From Acanthoscelides obtectus (lineage: Eukaryota > Arthropoda > Insecta > Coleoptera > Chrysomelidae): a DNA stretch of 64,000 nt. Location of the stretch: positions 78,843,041 to 78,907,040 of the forward strand of contig CAVLJG010000004.1 of NCBI GenBank assembly GCA_963669975.1, in the 5' to 3' direction. The notes beneath the pieces were generated by a model. It was not told where the DNA came from and did no database searches. It saw only the letters and a program-made list of their open reading frames with translations. Position numbers and translations under genes: made by a program. This document shows positions 1 to 9,954 of the stretch, piece by piece (the first letter of the stretch is position 1; each line of letters begins with the position of its first letter).

Positions 1-727
1 GGTTGTAGGACAAACGTTATGTGACAATCTCAAACAAAGACAGACAGAAGCTTCTGTAACAGCTAGAGAAGCAACGATAGTCTCTATGAATGCATTTTCA
101 CAAAAAAAAATCGTTTTCCTTTTACTTCCCACGCCTACTGCCGGGAGAGTACTGTAATCGCGGAAATTCTCAAAATAAGATATGTTTCTTGGATCCTTAA
201 TTATACCGTCGTCCATACTGCAGACAGACGTATCTGAGAAAAAATCAAGCAAGGTATAACATATCTTTAATCCCGCAAAGTGGTGTAAGTCTAAGTAGTT
301 CACTCATAAAGATACTAGCATAAAACTAAACGTAGTATCTCTCAGAACTGAAATACAATGCACCGCAAGTAGGCGTAGATGAAGATACGCCCTATATCAG
401 CTTTTTGCTGCTCTCTCAGTAGTAACTAACATATGTCCATTTGATTTACAGAACACATACTGCTATATCAAATTGTGGTACGTAGTTCAAACAATGAAAT
501 AGGTATGTCACTAGCAGTCGTCTTAGATTTGTTTCTGTTAGAAACGAATTTTTGCAGAAATCGTGTGAGAGGATTATCTGAAGAACTGAAATTATTCGAG
601 CTCGACTTTATTTATCTGGATAAATCGTTTAAAGTCTACAGCAAAAAGGTAAGCTGATGCCTGAAAGATATATTTTATTTGAATTCAGTTGATCAATTTT
701 GTCGTTTGCTCAGAGACCTCAAAAATC
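1..727. other. No convincing gene; AT-rich flank
   Basis: I see no recognisable domain here. A 60-codon open frame (475-657) runs into AAAAG|GTAAGC, a good splice-donor match, and TTTGCTCAG just before 712 looks like an acceptor, which would give a 63-bp intron. However, the phase does not join cleanly to the coding segment at 728, so I do not call the exon. Confidence 0.3.
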
Positions 728-843
728 ATGGATGTTATAGTAAAATGTGAAGATGGCACCATCAACTGTGTGAATTCAAATGAGATAGCAACTATTGAGA
801 AATATGAGGGAATTCAAGTTGGAACTAAGGTTAAGATGTTATA

Positions 844-1962
844 CAGGGTGGCGCAGAGGAAACGCATGTTTTCTGACCGAATGGTATTTCGCACAGAATA
901 GGGATATGACCTCGCCGCACCGCCAGCAGAGAACACATGCGATGCAGTTTCAGCCATGGCACCGTGGATGACGGAGCATCGTGTGTTTGCCGTCGAGCAA
1001 TTTTTTCGAAACGATGATTCTGTAGTGATCGTGCAACGTTTATTCCGTCGACAGTTCAATGTTGAACGCCACGGGCCAATTCCAGATCGAAACACAATAC
1101 TCCGATGGGTTGAAGCATTTCGAAGTACTGGATCCGTAATGAAGAGGAAGCCACCTGGCCTTCCCAGTACCGTGCGGACTCCAGGCAATATCGAAACAGT
1201 GAGAAGAGCGGTCCTTGATAGTCCCCAACGGACGTCGTCATAATGATGAGTGACGAAGCACACTTCCATTTAACAGGATATGTAAACAAGCAGAACTGTA
1301 GGTATTGGGCGGCCGAAAATCCACGAGAGCTACACCAACGACCCTTGCATAGTCAAAAATTAACTGTGTGGTGCGGAATCAGTAAATTAGGTATCGTTGG
1401 TCCTTACTTTGTTGAAGAGGAAGAAAGAGCAGTAACAGTTACTTCAGCACGTTATGTTCACATGTTACAAAATTTTCTGTTACCCGAACTTCAACGGCAA
1501 CAAGTAAACATGGGAGAGCTGTGGTTCCAACAAGACGGTGCCACAGCTCACACAGCGAGAACATCAATGGAATGGATTCGACAGATGTTTCCTGAACATG
1601 TGATTTCCCGTTTCGGCGATGTCCCTTGGCCCCCACGCTCCCCAGATTTGTCCGCATGCGACTTCTTTTTGTGGGGTTACCTTAAGGATAAAGTGTACCC
1701 TCACAAGTCTCGTACGTTACAGGAACTGAAAATTGCTATTCGTCAAGAAATTGCAAGAATACCACAAGAAATGATTTTACGTGTAATGCACAACTTTCAA
1801 GAGCGGTTGGAGCAGGGCGACACTTGAGTGACGTTATTTACCATCATTAGTTTAAAAGTGCACTATCGTTACTTTATTTAGCTGTAACTGAAACAAAGTT
1901 ATCTTGAAAATAAAAAATGTTATGCTTAGGTGAAAATCGTGCGTTTCCTCTGCGCCACCCTG
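844..1962 (+). mobile_element. Mariner-type (DD41D) element, internally deleted
   Basis: Terminal inverted repeats begin CAGGGTGGCGCAGAGGAAAC at 844 and, reversed, end at 1962 (GTTTCCTCTGCGCCACCCTG). They are flanked by TA on both sides (842-843, 1963-1964), the duplicated target of IS630/Tc1/mariner elements. The arms match over about 25 bp. Length is 1119 bp. The element lies inside the coding segment that starts at 728. Confidence 0.9.
956..1827 (+). pseudogene. DD41D mariner-type transposase with internal deletion
   Basis: The N-terminal DNA-binding part (956-1243) carries helix-turn-helix sequence, including IPDRNTILRWVEAFRSTGSV and RRAVLDSPQR. The catalytic part (1243-1827, different frame) holds the first acidic motif MSDEAHFHL, the second QQDGATAHTA and the third WPPRSPDLSACDFFLWGYLK. 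By my count 41 residues separate the second Asp from the Asp of ACDFF, the DD41D spacing of rosa/VISITOR-like mariners. The region that normally links RRAVL...SP to the SDEAHF motif (about 65 residues) is missing at about 1235-1243, which also shifts the frame. The protein therefore cannot be made intact. The catalytic half itself has no stops. Confidence 0.88.
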
Positions 1963-2133
1963 TACAAGGAAAAATGGTATGGTGTTGTGCTAATAAACTG
2001 AAGATGGTCTGAGGATGATGAAATACCACTGATTAGTTCAATTTCTGATTTCCAAAGAACGCAATCTGATGACGAGCCACTTTCTACCGTATTTAGAAGA
2101 AAAATAGTAGATGCAGCCAACTCATGTGATTAA

Positions 2134-2694
2134 AATCCTTAAGATATGCTAAAAAACGTTCCTAACATTGAAAGCGATCCCTTTGCTGAAGCTGAAATTT
2201 AAAATCCGGAAAATACGGAATATCCACAAACTTGTGAAGTTAGAAGCTGAAAAGAAGATGAGTTCCTGCTCAATTTTACTCTGTTGGAAGCATTTTGAAG
2301 TTGATACCCTATCCTGCCATCACCGACACTGGAAAGTACATATCAGTGTACTTAGCAAGGAGGAACAGGAAAAGAGACGGCCTGAGGATTGAAACATATA
2401 TTTCGCCTTTAATTAAAGAAATTGTGAAGGAGAAGGCACTGAAGGAGATCTGCAATATAGAGATGTGTAAGAAAATAAAAAGGGTATGTCATTTGTTCAG
2501 CAGTCCTTTGAGAAGGATGATATTCTCACAGTTTTACAGTATTGGTGACCTCCAACAATAGGAAGAGTATATAACAGGTTTTGTAGTATCCGAAAACCCA
2601 AAACATGGAACTACAAGAAGCAATGATCCACGCCGCAAATTATTTTTTTATTGTGAAACAATGTTACAATTCCAAATACTTTAACTGTTTCTAT
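2134..2694. other. Unassigned sequence downstream of the split exon
   Basis: Overlapping short open frames (2168-2392, 2295-2561) are lysine-rich and match no family I know. They may continue the decayed gene that starts at 728, since acidic segments are readable in other frames around 2170-2270. No regulatory or repeat feature is evident. Confidence 0.25.
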
Positions 2695-3130
2695 AGGAAT
2701 CAAAATAGGATATAATGTCCAAGTCCAAAGACAATATAGCGGAAAATAAAATTTCGAGGTCCAAAATTCTACGAATAAAGGCTACTAATGTAATGAAACT
2801 TCGGGGATTGTGAGTCCAAATACTTCCACTGCGGATATCTGCTTCACGATCATTTAGTGCAAGCAGTGAGAAAATTAAATTTTGGATCTAAAGCCAAATG
2901 CGACATGGTGACGATATGTCAAAATTTAAAAGGTCCAAAATTATATGACTGTTGAAGATACAATGCCGAAAAAGAAAAGAAATAATTGAAGCACAGAATT
3001 GTGAGCCCAAGTCCAATGCAGATCGCCACTGCACTGTTACTTAGCGCAAACTATGAGCAAATCAAAGTCAAATCGACATTTTTGCCAAAAGTGAAATAGT
3101 GACAAAAGGTCGGGATTCATAAACCCAAAA
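2695..3130. repeat. Decayed tandem repeat, unit about 187 bp
   Basis: Two diverged units can be aligned: GTGAGTCCAA at 2810 with GTGAGCCCAA at 3001, and TTAGTGCAAGCAGTGAG near 2854 with TTAGCGCAAACTATGAG near 3041. The shared order and spacing suggest an old satellite-like or intra-element duplication. No coding capacity is seen. Confidence 0.4.
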
Positions 3131-4111
3131 CTGTGGATATAGTAAAAAAAGTATTGAAGGTACACAAAAATCTATATCATATAACGTATAGTATGGCGCG
3201 TGCGGGCAGCACACGAGTTTACTTAGGTATTACTCACCTACGGAGGCACAATTCTGAGGCACATCATCTCCGTGAACTAGCTTTAAGAAAATGTATATAT
3301 TTTTCTGTCTTTTTGTCGTTTTAAAAAACAAGAACGAATGAAGTAAAGTAAAATGAGGTAATCCACTTTCGTAACAAAGGCGAACGAGCACCACACTTGG
3401 ACCTACTGGTGATGTAAATGCCTGCAGAGCTGAAACATCACTGCTAAATCAGACCACCAGCATGTCCCGTTTCTATAAGTGCTCGCCACTTCTAGTCGAA
3501 AGGAATCCCGGGAATACTTGGCCTCGAACCCCAGAAATCTATTCGACGAAGAACATCTTACATCAAATAATAAGGATAAAAAGGGAAAGATAAAGTTACG
3601 CAAAAATTATCTGTGCTCTATTAATATTAGTGTGTACAAAGAGGAAGGACACCTCGACTCAGATACGCGGTTCATCTCCAATCTGGAATCGATACACCAT
3701 ACAAATCGGGAAAATTGTTAGCTAAATTGCAGGCAATTTTCCAGGCTACAAAGATGAATCTTCACCTTTCTCGGAGAATAACGGATCAAAAGTAAAATAA
3801 TGCAAGAATATTCACAGGAAATAGATGTTGCACCAGTTCACCTCCGAACAGACAGAGGCGAAGGGTTAGTTGAACAGATCTACCGAGAGAGAGCGGCCAA
3901 AAAAGAAGAAGAAATGCTTAAACAACCCTTCTCCTAGTGCTCTCGATCGCAATGGTGCGTAAGACCGAATTGTCCATAAGTCGTAAATGACTGAAGTATG
4001 AAGTTATATTATAGGTCAGGAAAGATGGGTGAGATGCAAGGAGAGATGCCTTGTGTGTGCTGCAGAATAGCTCAGGGAGGATAGATAAAATCAAACGATA
4101 TATATATATAT
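3131..4111. other. No recognised feature
   Basis: Only short uninformative open frames are present on both strands (for example 3133-3324, 3479-3721). Just before the Penelope-like repeat is a short run of AT dinucleotides at 4099-4111. Confidence 0.3.
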
Positions 4112-4537
4112 AACTTGAGACGTGGTCATTGTCGTCTAGACCAGTTAGGTGAAAAATTAAAGCTTCCGCCTTTTGTTGGGTACTTCGACAAGATTTAAGC
4201 AAAGAGGACTCTTTATACTTTTTTTAATTCTCTCTAGCTTTCAATGGAGTTTGCCATCATCATCAGGAGCTGCAATTACAATGATAACAGTAGCAACAAA
4301 GGTGTAAAATGAATTTAAATTGACTCAACTTACAGTAGTATGTGAGGATGTTGCTAATTGTTGTTTACGTATAGGGATGAGGGAAACGTCCAGTAACATG
4401 GTGAGAGCTGAATAGATTGCACAATAGTCAAAATTTATACAAAACATGACAAGAACAAGTTAAAAACAGATTAAAAATAATTAAAAAAATTTAAACATTA
4501 CATCGTGAAATTAATAAAATAAAAAAAATTTTTCACC

Positions 4538-4539
<2 letters not shown>
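4112..4539 (-). mobile_element. Penelope-like element terminal repeat, unit 1
   Basis: The reverse complement matches the 3' end of the Penelope-like copy at 46.3-47.5 kb: CTTGAGACGTGGTCATTG, the CGCCTTTTGTTGGGTACTTC block and the stretch leading to ACAGTAGTATGTGAGGATG. It begins with AGGTGAAAAATTAAAG (4149) and closes with TTTTTCACCT (about 4539), an inverted cap. On the minus strand it contains CCTGATGATGATGGC followed by CCATTGAAAGC, a hammerhead-ribozyme-like core of the kind found in Penelope-like element terminal repeats. No reverse transcriptase is present. Confidence 0.65.

Positions 4540-4563
<24 letters not shown>
4540..4563. repeat. (AT)n array between Penelope-like units
   Basis: About 12 perfect AT dinucleotides separate the two tandem Penelope-like terminal repeats. 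Confidence 0.9.
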
Positions 4564-4568
<5 letters not shown>

Positions 4569-4860
4569 AATTAAAGCTTCCGCCTTTTGTTGGGTACTTC
4601 GACAAAATTTAAGCAAAGAGGACTCTTTATACTTTTTTTAATTCTCTCTAGCTTTCAATGGACTTTGCCATCATCATCAGGAGAGTAGTATGTGAGGATG
4701 TTGCTAATTGTTCTTTACGTGTAGGATGAGGGAAACGTCCAGTAACATGGTGAGAGCTGGATAGATGGTACAATGGTCAAAATTATATAAAATATGACAA
4801 GAACAAGTTAAAAACAGATTAAAAATTATTTAAAAACATTAGAGCATTACATGGTGAAGC
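4564..4860 (-). mobile_element. Penelope-like element terminal repeat, unit 2
   Basis: It repeats unit 1 in the same orientation, starting at GAAAAATTAAAGCTTCCGCC. An internal deletion of about 65 bp joins ATCATCATCAGGAG directly to AGTAGTATGTGAGG (about 4682). The tail with AACAAGTTAAAAACAG matches unit 1 around 4450. Head-to-tail tandem terminal repeats are typical of Penelope-like elements. Confidence 0.62.
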
Positions 4861-4891
4861 CACTTGATGACTGCACAAAATGGCATCAGTA

Positions 4892-5332
4892 CACAGGTAA
4901 ATAGTACGACAAAAAAAAATGGGGAAGATAGGCGAGAGGCAAAACCTTTTCAAAAAATTTCCACGTTTGATCTATCTTTTTTTACTGATTAAGCAGGTAA
5001 TCGCAGTACTTTGCAGTAGCTGTGTAGTACATTTTTATTCCATTGCTGAATACCAAAGTTGAGCCAAATAGTTTTCTAAAATAAAAATTACGAAGAAGAA
5101 ATTAATTTGTCAAGTTTACCTACTTGTATTTATCGAGAATGATGTCAAATGGCTGAACAACTTTCTGAGAATATTTTGCAAAAAAAAAACAGATATCGTA
5201 TTATTTCTAGGCAAAGAATTAATATCTCAAAAACAGTCAAACTTTTACTAGGGCCATTTTTTGGTATCTTGTAGATCTGCCCTTCGCCTATCGTCCCTAT
5301 TTTTTTTGTCGTACTTTTTACCGGACAGCCTG
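4892..5332. mobile_element. Small non-autonomous inverted-repeat element (MITE)
   Basis: Left arm CACAGGTAAATAGTACGACA (4892) pairs with the reversed right arm CAGGCTGTCCGGTAAAAAGTACGACA-type end at 5332. Both continue into an A-run and then GATAGGCGA. Arms are about 55 bp, imperfect. TA flanks both ends (4890-4891, 5333-5334), as for Tc1/mariner-mobilised MITEs. No coding sequence is present. Confidence 0.65.
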
Positions 5333-5408
5333 TATATCATTTTGCAAACTGAGCTTTACTTCTTTTCATAAATAGACTTGTCCCAGATGAACAATAAACT
5401 TTGAAACT

Positions 5409-5657
5409 TTGCTGATCGATCAGCATGGCTTCGCCGATGAAAAGTCGTGTATCACCAACCTTGCTTGCTTGACAGAAACTATTTGCGAAACACTGAATGA
5501 TAGGGGGCAGGTTAATGTTGTTTATATGGACATGGAAAAGGCATTTGGTAGAGTGGATTTAGGCAAACCAAGTTTCTTTGGATTCTCTGATGGACTTGTA
5601 TCATTGCTCAACTATTTTCTATCCAATATGAGGAAATACTCGTCCGCTGAAAACTGA
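5409..5657 (+). pseudogene. Non-LTR retrotransposon reverse transcriptase fragment
   Basis: The 82-residue frame contains QHGFADEKSCITNL and VYMDMEKAFGRVD, the conserved reverse transcriptase segment preceding and including the first catalytic Asp (consensus Y.D..KAFD.V) of jockey/CR1-like non-LTR elements. KAFD has become KAFG. The reading is lost about 15 residues later. No other RT motifs (YADD) follow in place, so this is a short dead fragment on the plus strand. Confidence 0.72.
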
Positions 5658-5971
5658 GAATGTCGTTCGCCGCAAATAAGGCCTACTTCAGGAATTGCCT
5701 TGGGCTCAAATCCAGGACCTTTTTCATAGACTTGCATCCTGCAGACGAATTGAAACTGCATTACTCAGTGAAGCTGTTGATGACTGCATTTTCTTGGAAA
5801 AATATATCATAACAATATCTTCCTGGTCCCAAGTCAATCATCTAAGCTTAAGGCGGCTCCGACGCAGTGAGTTTCAGGCCATTTACAAGGGTTTAGCTGC
5901 TTCGGAATTGACGCTCCATTTTTCTATATATTTGAATAAAATTTATACAGTATGTTAAGAAGACAATTGTC

Positions 5972-6117
5972 CAGGGTGCTATAGAGCCACTTTTCTAAAA
6001 AAAATTTTTTTTCAGGAGTTATGGTGGGTGGAAGTGCAGATAATTGTTGTTCGACTTCTCGATTTTTTTAAAAATAACCCAGAGGAAAAAACGAAAAAGT
6101 GGCTCTATAGCACCCTG
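5972..6117. mobile_element. 146-bp inverted-repeat MITE
   Basis: CAGGGTGCTATAGAGCCAC at 5972 is the perfect inverse of GTGGCTCTATAGCACCCTG ending at 6117, and the match extends a few bases into the T/A runs. The CAGGGTG end is shared with many Tc1/mariner-derived MITEs, but no TA duplication is obvious at the borders (flanks TTGTC and TGGAG). Confidence 0.7.
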
Positions 6118-7319
6118 TGGAGTCTTGTTTTTAGTGCACTGTGAAAATTTCATTGAAAAATATTCAAAAATGAAGCGTCAATTTTGAAGCGCGAAAACCT
6201 CTGCAAATAGGCTTTTACACGAATTTTATCCACTATCTCGTGTTGCCAGTCGAAGCAACGCGGCGGTGTGTACGGACTAAGAAAGGACGTATTCAGATAA
6301 TTTGTTGTCCCAAGTTAAACAGTAGCAGTTTTAACGTCGGTCGTTCGAGATAAACATCGGACCATTAAGTGATATTTTTAATAGACTTCAATGAAAGAGG
6401 GGAAAATTTTAATCGATTTTGATCATTTCTTTTTATACAATAGGCCATGCTTCAGAGGTGATACCACAAAAAATCATTTTTGTTCAATCACCCCAATATG
6501 GATATCAAATGGAAGCACTTGTACAAAACAGTAATACGAAAACAGTTTCAAATCAAGATGGCGGCCGTTACAAAATGGCGGATAACATACTTGCTAATAT
6601 CTCAAATAAGAGTCGTCGCCTTGTAGAATACAGTACTTCACTAAAAATTTGATTCCAAGATTGCCGCCGTTTCGAAATTGCGAGTTACATATTTTTGTAC
6701 AAAACCCCCAATATACATATCAAATGAAAAGACTTGACATGTGTGGTAAAATACAGAACTTTGTGACCAAAAGTTTCCAGGTGGTTCCAGGGTCATTGGA
6801 GGCGGTAATCTTTTTAGTTAAAAATAATAATTATAGTGAACGCATTTACCACAAATAAAATGTCACTTGCTGTTTAGCTTTAACCTTATGGAGTATCGTA
6901 AAATAAACTTAACACGTCCTGAGATATAATGCGTGTGTCGCAGCTCATTTGGCGCTTTGGGCCTCGTGACACACATGATATGTCTCACTGCTGGCAGTTA
7001 TATTTGGCCGCGTAACGTAAGACGTGTGCCATGCTGATGTGATTTTCTTACGGGAACCAAGAGTCCGTGGCCTGAGGGACCAAATTATACTGAATTGGAA
7101 ATGAAAACATTAAAAAACACGTTGTTTATAGAGTTTTACAAAAAGAGAGGATATTCTACAAATCTAAAACAAAAAGCAAATCTTATAAAATAATCAGACA
7201 TTCTCATTCAAAAATGAACAAAGTAATTTCACAGCAAATCAGTAAGTTATGGTAAATGTCGATATTCTAACGAACACAAATATGGAGGAACTCTTATAAA
7301 CTAAACAGATTGACAAAGT
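6118..7319. other. Repetitive-looking non-coding stretch
   Basis: Two related segments appear: CCCCAATATGGATATCAAATG (about 6492, without its last base 20) and CCCCAATATACATATCAAATG (about 6706), each followed by AAGCACT/AAAGACT, suggesting a duplicated or dispersed repeat. GTGTGTCGC (6932) and GTGACACAC (6966) form a small inverted pair. No gene is supported. Confidence 0.35.
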
Positions 7320-7369
7320 CTTATGCAGGAATAAACAAAATACCGGTATAAATAAACAGTAATACAGAT

Positions 7370-7560
7370 AAATATGGAATTACTACAACTACTATCTGAT
7401 TCACTACCACTTGGAGAATACGCATCAGATAAGTATACATCCCCACATAACTCAGTACTGCCACTCTCTTCATCCGATAGTATTTCATTACACAATTGTT
7501 CAAGCCTTTTTTGCTCCGCTTCGTAATGCGACATCACAAATTTGGTATTCAATAATTTAT
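7370..7560 (-). pseudogene. Possible piggyBac-like transposase N-terminus
   Basis: On the minus strand a Met is followed by SHYEAEQKRLEQLCNEIL and then an acidic, serine-rich tract (SDEESGS, SGSESDSS). This resembles the N-terminal leader of piggyBac-family transposases, which is short, acidic and variable. No DDD catalytic core or CCYT/TTAA ends are visible nearby. It could equally be an exon of another acidic nuclear protein. Confidence 0.25.
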
Positions 7561-8040
7561 AAACAGTAAAGCAATTTGGACAAGATGACGTACAATACCA
7601 ACAACGCTTCAATAATAAATGACACGAAACAGTGCTCAACGCGCGACATGATGCAAGTCTTGACTTGCAAAAAACGCGACGCGACTTATGTGCCACGCGA
7701 CCCGACTGGTCTGTGGGCCACGCGACATACAATTAGTACCTCAGAAAAAAAAAATCAAAAAAGGGGAAAAATCATAGGATTTGAGAAAAAAGTCAAGTCA
7801 AAATATTAAACCGAAACTTAAAACAAGCTAATTTGACAATAATAACAGTTTGGCCCAGTGGACTGGATTTTCAGATTCTACTGTGGCGCTTAACGTGTCA
7901 ATGTGACATTTCAATATTCGCCATCTAACAGACTAGATAAAGCTTGCCGATGCTACGTGCTATTGAGCCTGACGATTGACTTTTATTTAAATAAACAATA
8001 TATACATAATATACAATAAATAGTGAACATCTGGTACTAG

Positions 8041-8172
8041 TACCAAAATGGAAGAGATTAGCATAACATCTCGCACATCGCTGCTAAAGCGAGATCTGCA
8101 CACCGCATTTGCCGACACGAAGGGGTTAGTAACGGAGTACAATGTAATATGCTAATCTCTTCCATTTTGGTA
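8041..8172. repeat. Perfect 24-bp inverted repeat around an 84-bp loop
   Basis: TACCAAAATGGAAGAGATTA (8041, continuing GCAT) is exactly mirrored by ATGC followed by TAATCTCTTCCATTTTGGTA ending at 8172. The arms stop abruptly and the interior is unrelated. The right arm lies 28 bp beyond the stop codon of the minus-strand nuclease frame that ends at 8200. It may be a terminal inverted repeat, a tiny MITE or a transcript hairpin. Confidence 0.85.
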
Positions 8173-8199
8173 CCCGAGTACAGCAAAAATAGCCAATTC

Positions 8200-9470
8200 T
8201 CAAGAACTCTTTTTCTTGTTCAAACGGTTCTCTTGTGCATTCAAGATCACATCGGGATCGCGGATTGGCATATTTCTGCTTTTTCTGGGATCGACCAGTT
8301 CTGGGAGCAAGCAGTTCATGTAGAAGAATTTCAATTTCTCTTCCATTTCATTTTTCCCGAAAACGTCATCCTTTCGAATGACGTCTATTTTCAAACCATA
8401 CGGGGTCCAAACACCAAGCACACGTGTAGCTGCCCTTGAATTTGGTAATACCACTTATGTTTTTTATTTATTTCATCGTTTATCCAAAACGTAATTTTTT
8501 TGTTCAGAATGCCCTCTTCAGGGGTCATTTCTCTAGCCGACCATGGACATTTAATTTCTAGCAGACCTTTTACGCCTATCAAACCATCTGGCGATGCTGC
8601 CAGAAATGGATGGGTCCTATCAATAAACAACCCGCAAGATTGTACTTCTGATTGCGAATATGATTTCTCTATTTCTGATTTTGCCACGCTTTCATGCTTT
8701 TTTCCATAGTCACATGCATTGCTAAAGAATTCGGTTGGGTATATTATGGCGTTTACTAGAGCTCTGCAACTTGTTGTATCTCTTCTTCTACAAACCTCAC
8801 CAAACCGAGACGCAGTCAACCTCATTCTTCGACGAAGACGCCACAAATTGCAATCCTGAGATTTTGTGGCTTGCCCGATCTGGGAAATTTTGGAGTCGGT
8901 TTTTGCAAGTTTTTTCAAGAATTCTACCTTGGCAGCCTCTATATCTTCGTTGCTCATGTCAGGCTTCTCACAGAATTCCCCATAGGATGCGTTCTCTTTA
9001 GTATCACTATCTCTGATTTTAATTTTCCTTGGTTTCAGCTTCCTTTTCAGATTTTTGTGCGCTCTCCTTTCTTCAACTTTAGCAATCAAAGAGGTTGGAC
9101 TGAAACTAGGGAGTAGCCGCTTTTGGATCACACAAACAGGTCGCTGTGTATTGTGGCTCACTACGGCTGCAGCACATCTTCCTTGGTAGGATCTCTTCTT
9201 GCAATAATTAATCCGTTTACCCCCAATGAATTTAGCTATGATTGAGTTAAACTGCTCTACAATACTATTATCGACGTCATGAAGTAAACTTACTGCATTT
9301 TTAATCAGAATTGCCAGAAATGATATCAGCCTCTGGTGCAAATCTAAAAAAAAAGGGTATACACACCTGAATTTGAAGATCCATGCCATCTGTCTCTGTT
9401 AGAGAATGCATATGCGAAACCTTGCTGTCATTTTTAAGCTAAAATAACATATAAAATATAGTTATAATAG
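8200..9470 (-). pseudogene. Mutator-like transposase / YqaJ-type exonuclease protein, decayed
   Basis: On the minus strand a 332-codon frame (9389-8391) reads through LLHDVDNSIVEQFNS, FIGGKRINYCKKRSYQ and AAAVVSHNT, the end of a transposase-like domain I recall from insect proteins fused to YqaJ nucleases. The exonuclease motifs follow: YGKKHE, ASPDGLIG, LLEIKCPWS (E-x-K) and YYQIQGQLHV, the catalytic Glu, Asp, Glu/Lys and Gln set of the lambda-exonuclease/YqaJ fold. Near 8440 a one-base shift moves the reading into the next frame, which supplies the expected C-terminus (GVWTPYGLKID, PIRDPDVIL) to a stop at 8200. The transposase N-terminal half is missing. Upstream of 9389 matching codons continue in another frame to about 9470, with an AG-ended pyrimidine tract. 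It is probably a dead, multicopy, possibly transposon-borne gene. Confidence 0.75.
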
Positions 9471-9519
9471 TAACTACGTATAGTCTAATTTATTGGCAAA
9501 ATGAATGCTAAAATTCATA

Positions 9520-9632
9520 ATTGTTTTGGTACCTACTTTTCTATCTGGAAAACGTTTTTTTTTCCTGTGCGTATTTAAATGCGGCTTCTTCGAGACGCCA
9601 CGTTTATTTCTCTTATTGTTCATTTTTGATAC
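9520..9632 (-). pseudogene. Possible basic N-terminal exon of the YqaJ-type gene
   Basis: On the minus strand a Met begins a short, very basic peptide (NNKRNKRGVSKKPHLNTHRK...). Short lysine/arginine-rich starts are usual in the Mutator/YqaJ fusion proteins, and this one sits just upstream of the nuclease frame on the same strand. The intervening transposase core is absent, so the link rests only on position and composition. Confidence 0.3.
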
Positions 9633-9954
9633 CTTGATAAGAAAGACACTCAACAATAACAGCACAACAATAACAACACAACAATAACAACACGATAATA
9701 CAACAATACAATAACGGTAATAAAAGTAATAAGGGCTGAGTATACTATGCGCCAAAATAGGGAAACAGTCGTACGCTAGATCGTATATCCAAATCAAATC
9801 CGACTCTGTGCAATATGCAAATTCAACCAGGCACGCGAACAGCACACCTCTGCGTATTACTATCCTTTTCTAACGTAGAGCGCTTGCCTTGTCACAACGC
9901 CGTCCTACTAGCGTTTCCCTATCACCCCCCCGATTCCCCTCAGAAACTCTGCTT

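Larger units (their letters stand above)
728..2133 (+). pseudogene. Unrecognised protein-coding exon split by a mariner insertion
   Basis: From the ATG at 728 a frame runs to the mariner insertion point at 842-843, ending ...VGTKVKMLY. If the element and one TA copy are ignored, the same frame resumes at 1963 as KEKWYGVVL, hits one stop (TGA, 1999-2001), then continues with acidic, serine-rich sequence (EDDE, SDDEP) to TAA at 2131-2133. The GTKVKMLYKEKWYGVVL stretch resembles a small Tudor/SH3-like barrel strand pattern (basic, with a WY pair). That is only an impression, and I do not recognise the family. A possible splice acceptor (TTTGCTCAG) precedes 712. It could be an exon of a host gene or part of an older repeat. 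Frame continuity across the target site argues that the segment was coding when the element landed. Confidence 0.45.

Noticed and set aside
814..1289. Minus-strand frames of 62-151 codons
   Set aside because: Shadows of the mariner transposase on the plus strand.
3918..4202. 94-codon minus-strand frame
   Set aside because: It runs through the Penelope-like terminal repeat, where other copies show no coding conservation.
6906..7880. piggyBac element bounded by TTAA around the acidic frame at 7.4 kb
   Set aside because: TTAA occurs at 6907 and 7890, but the adjoining sequences are not inverted repeats of one another.
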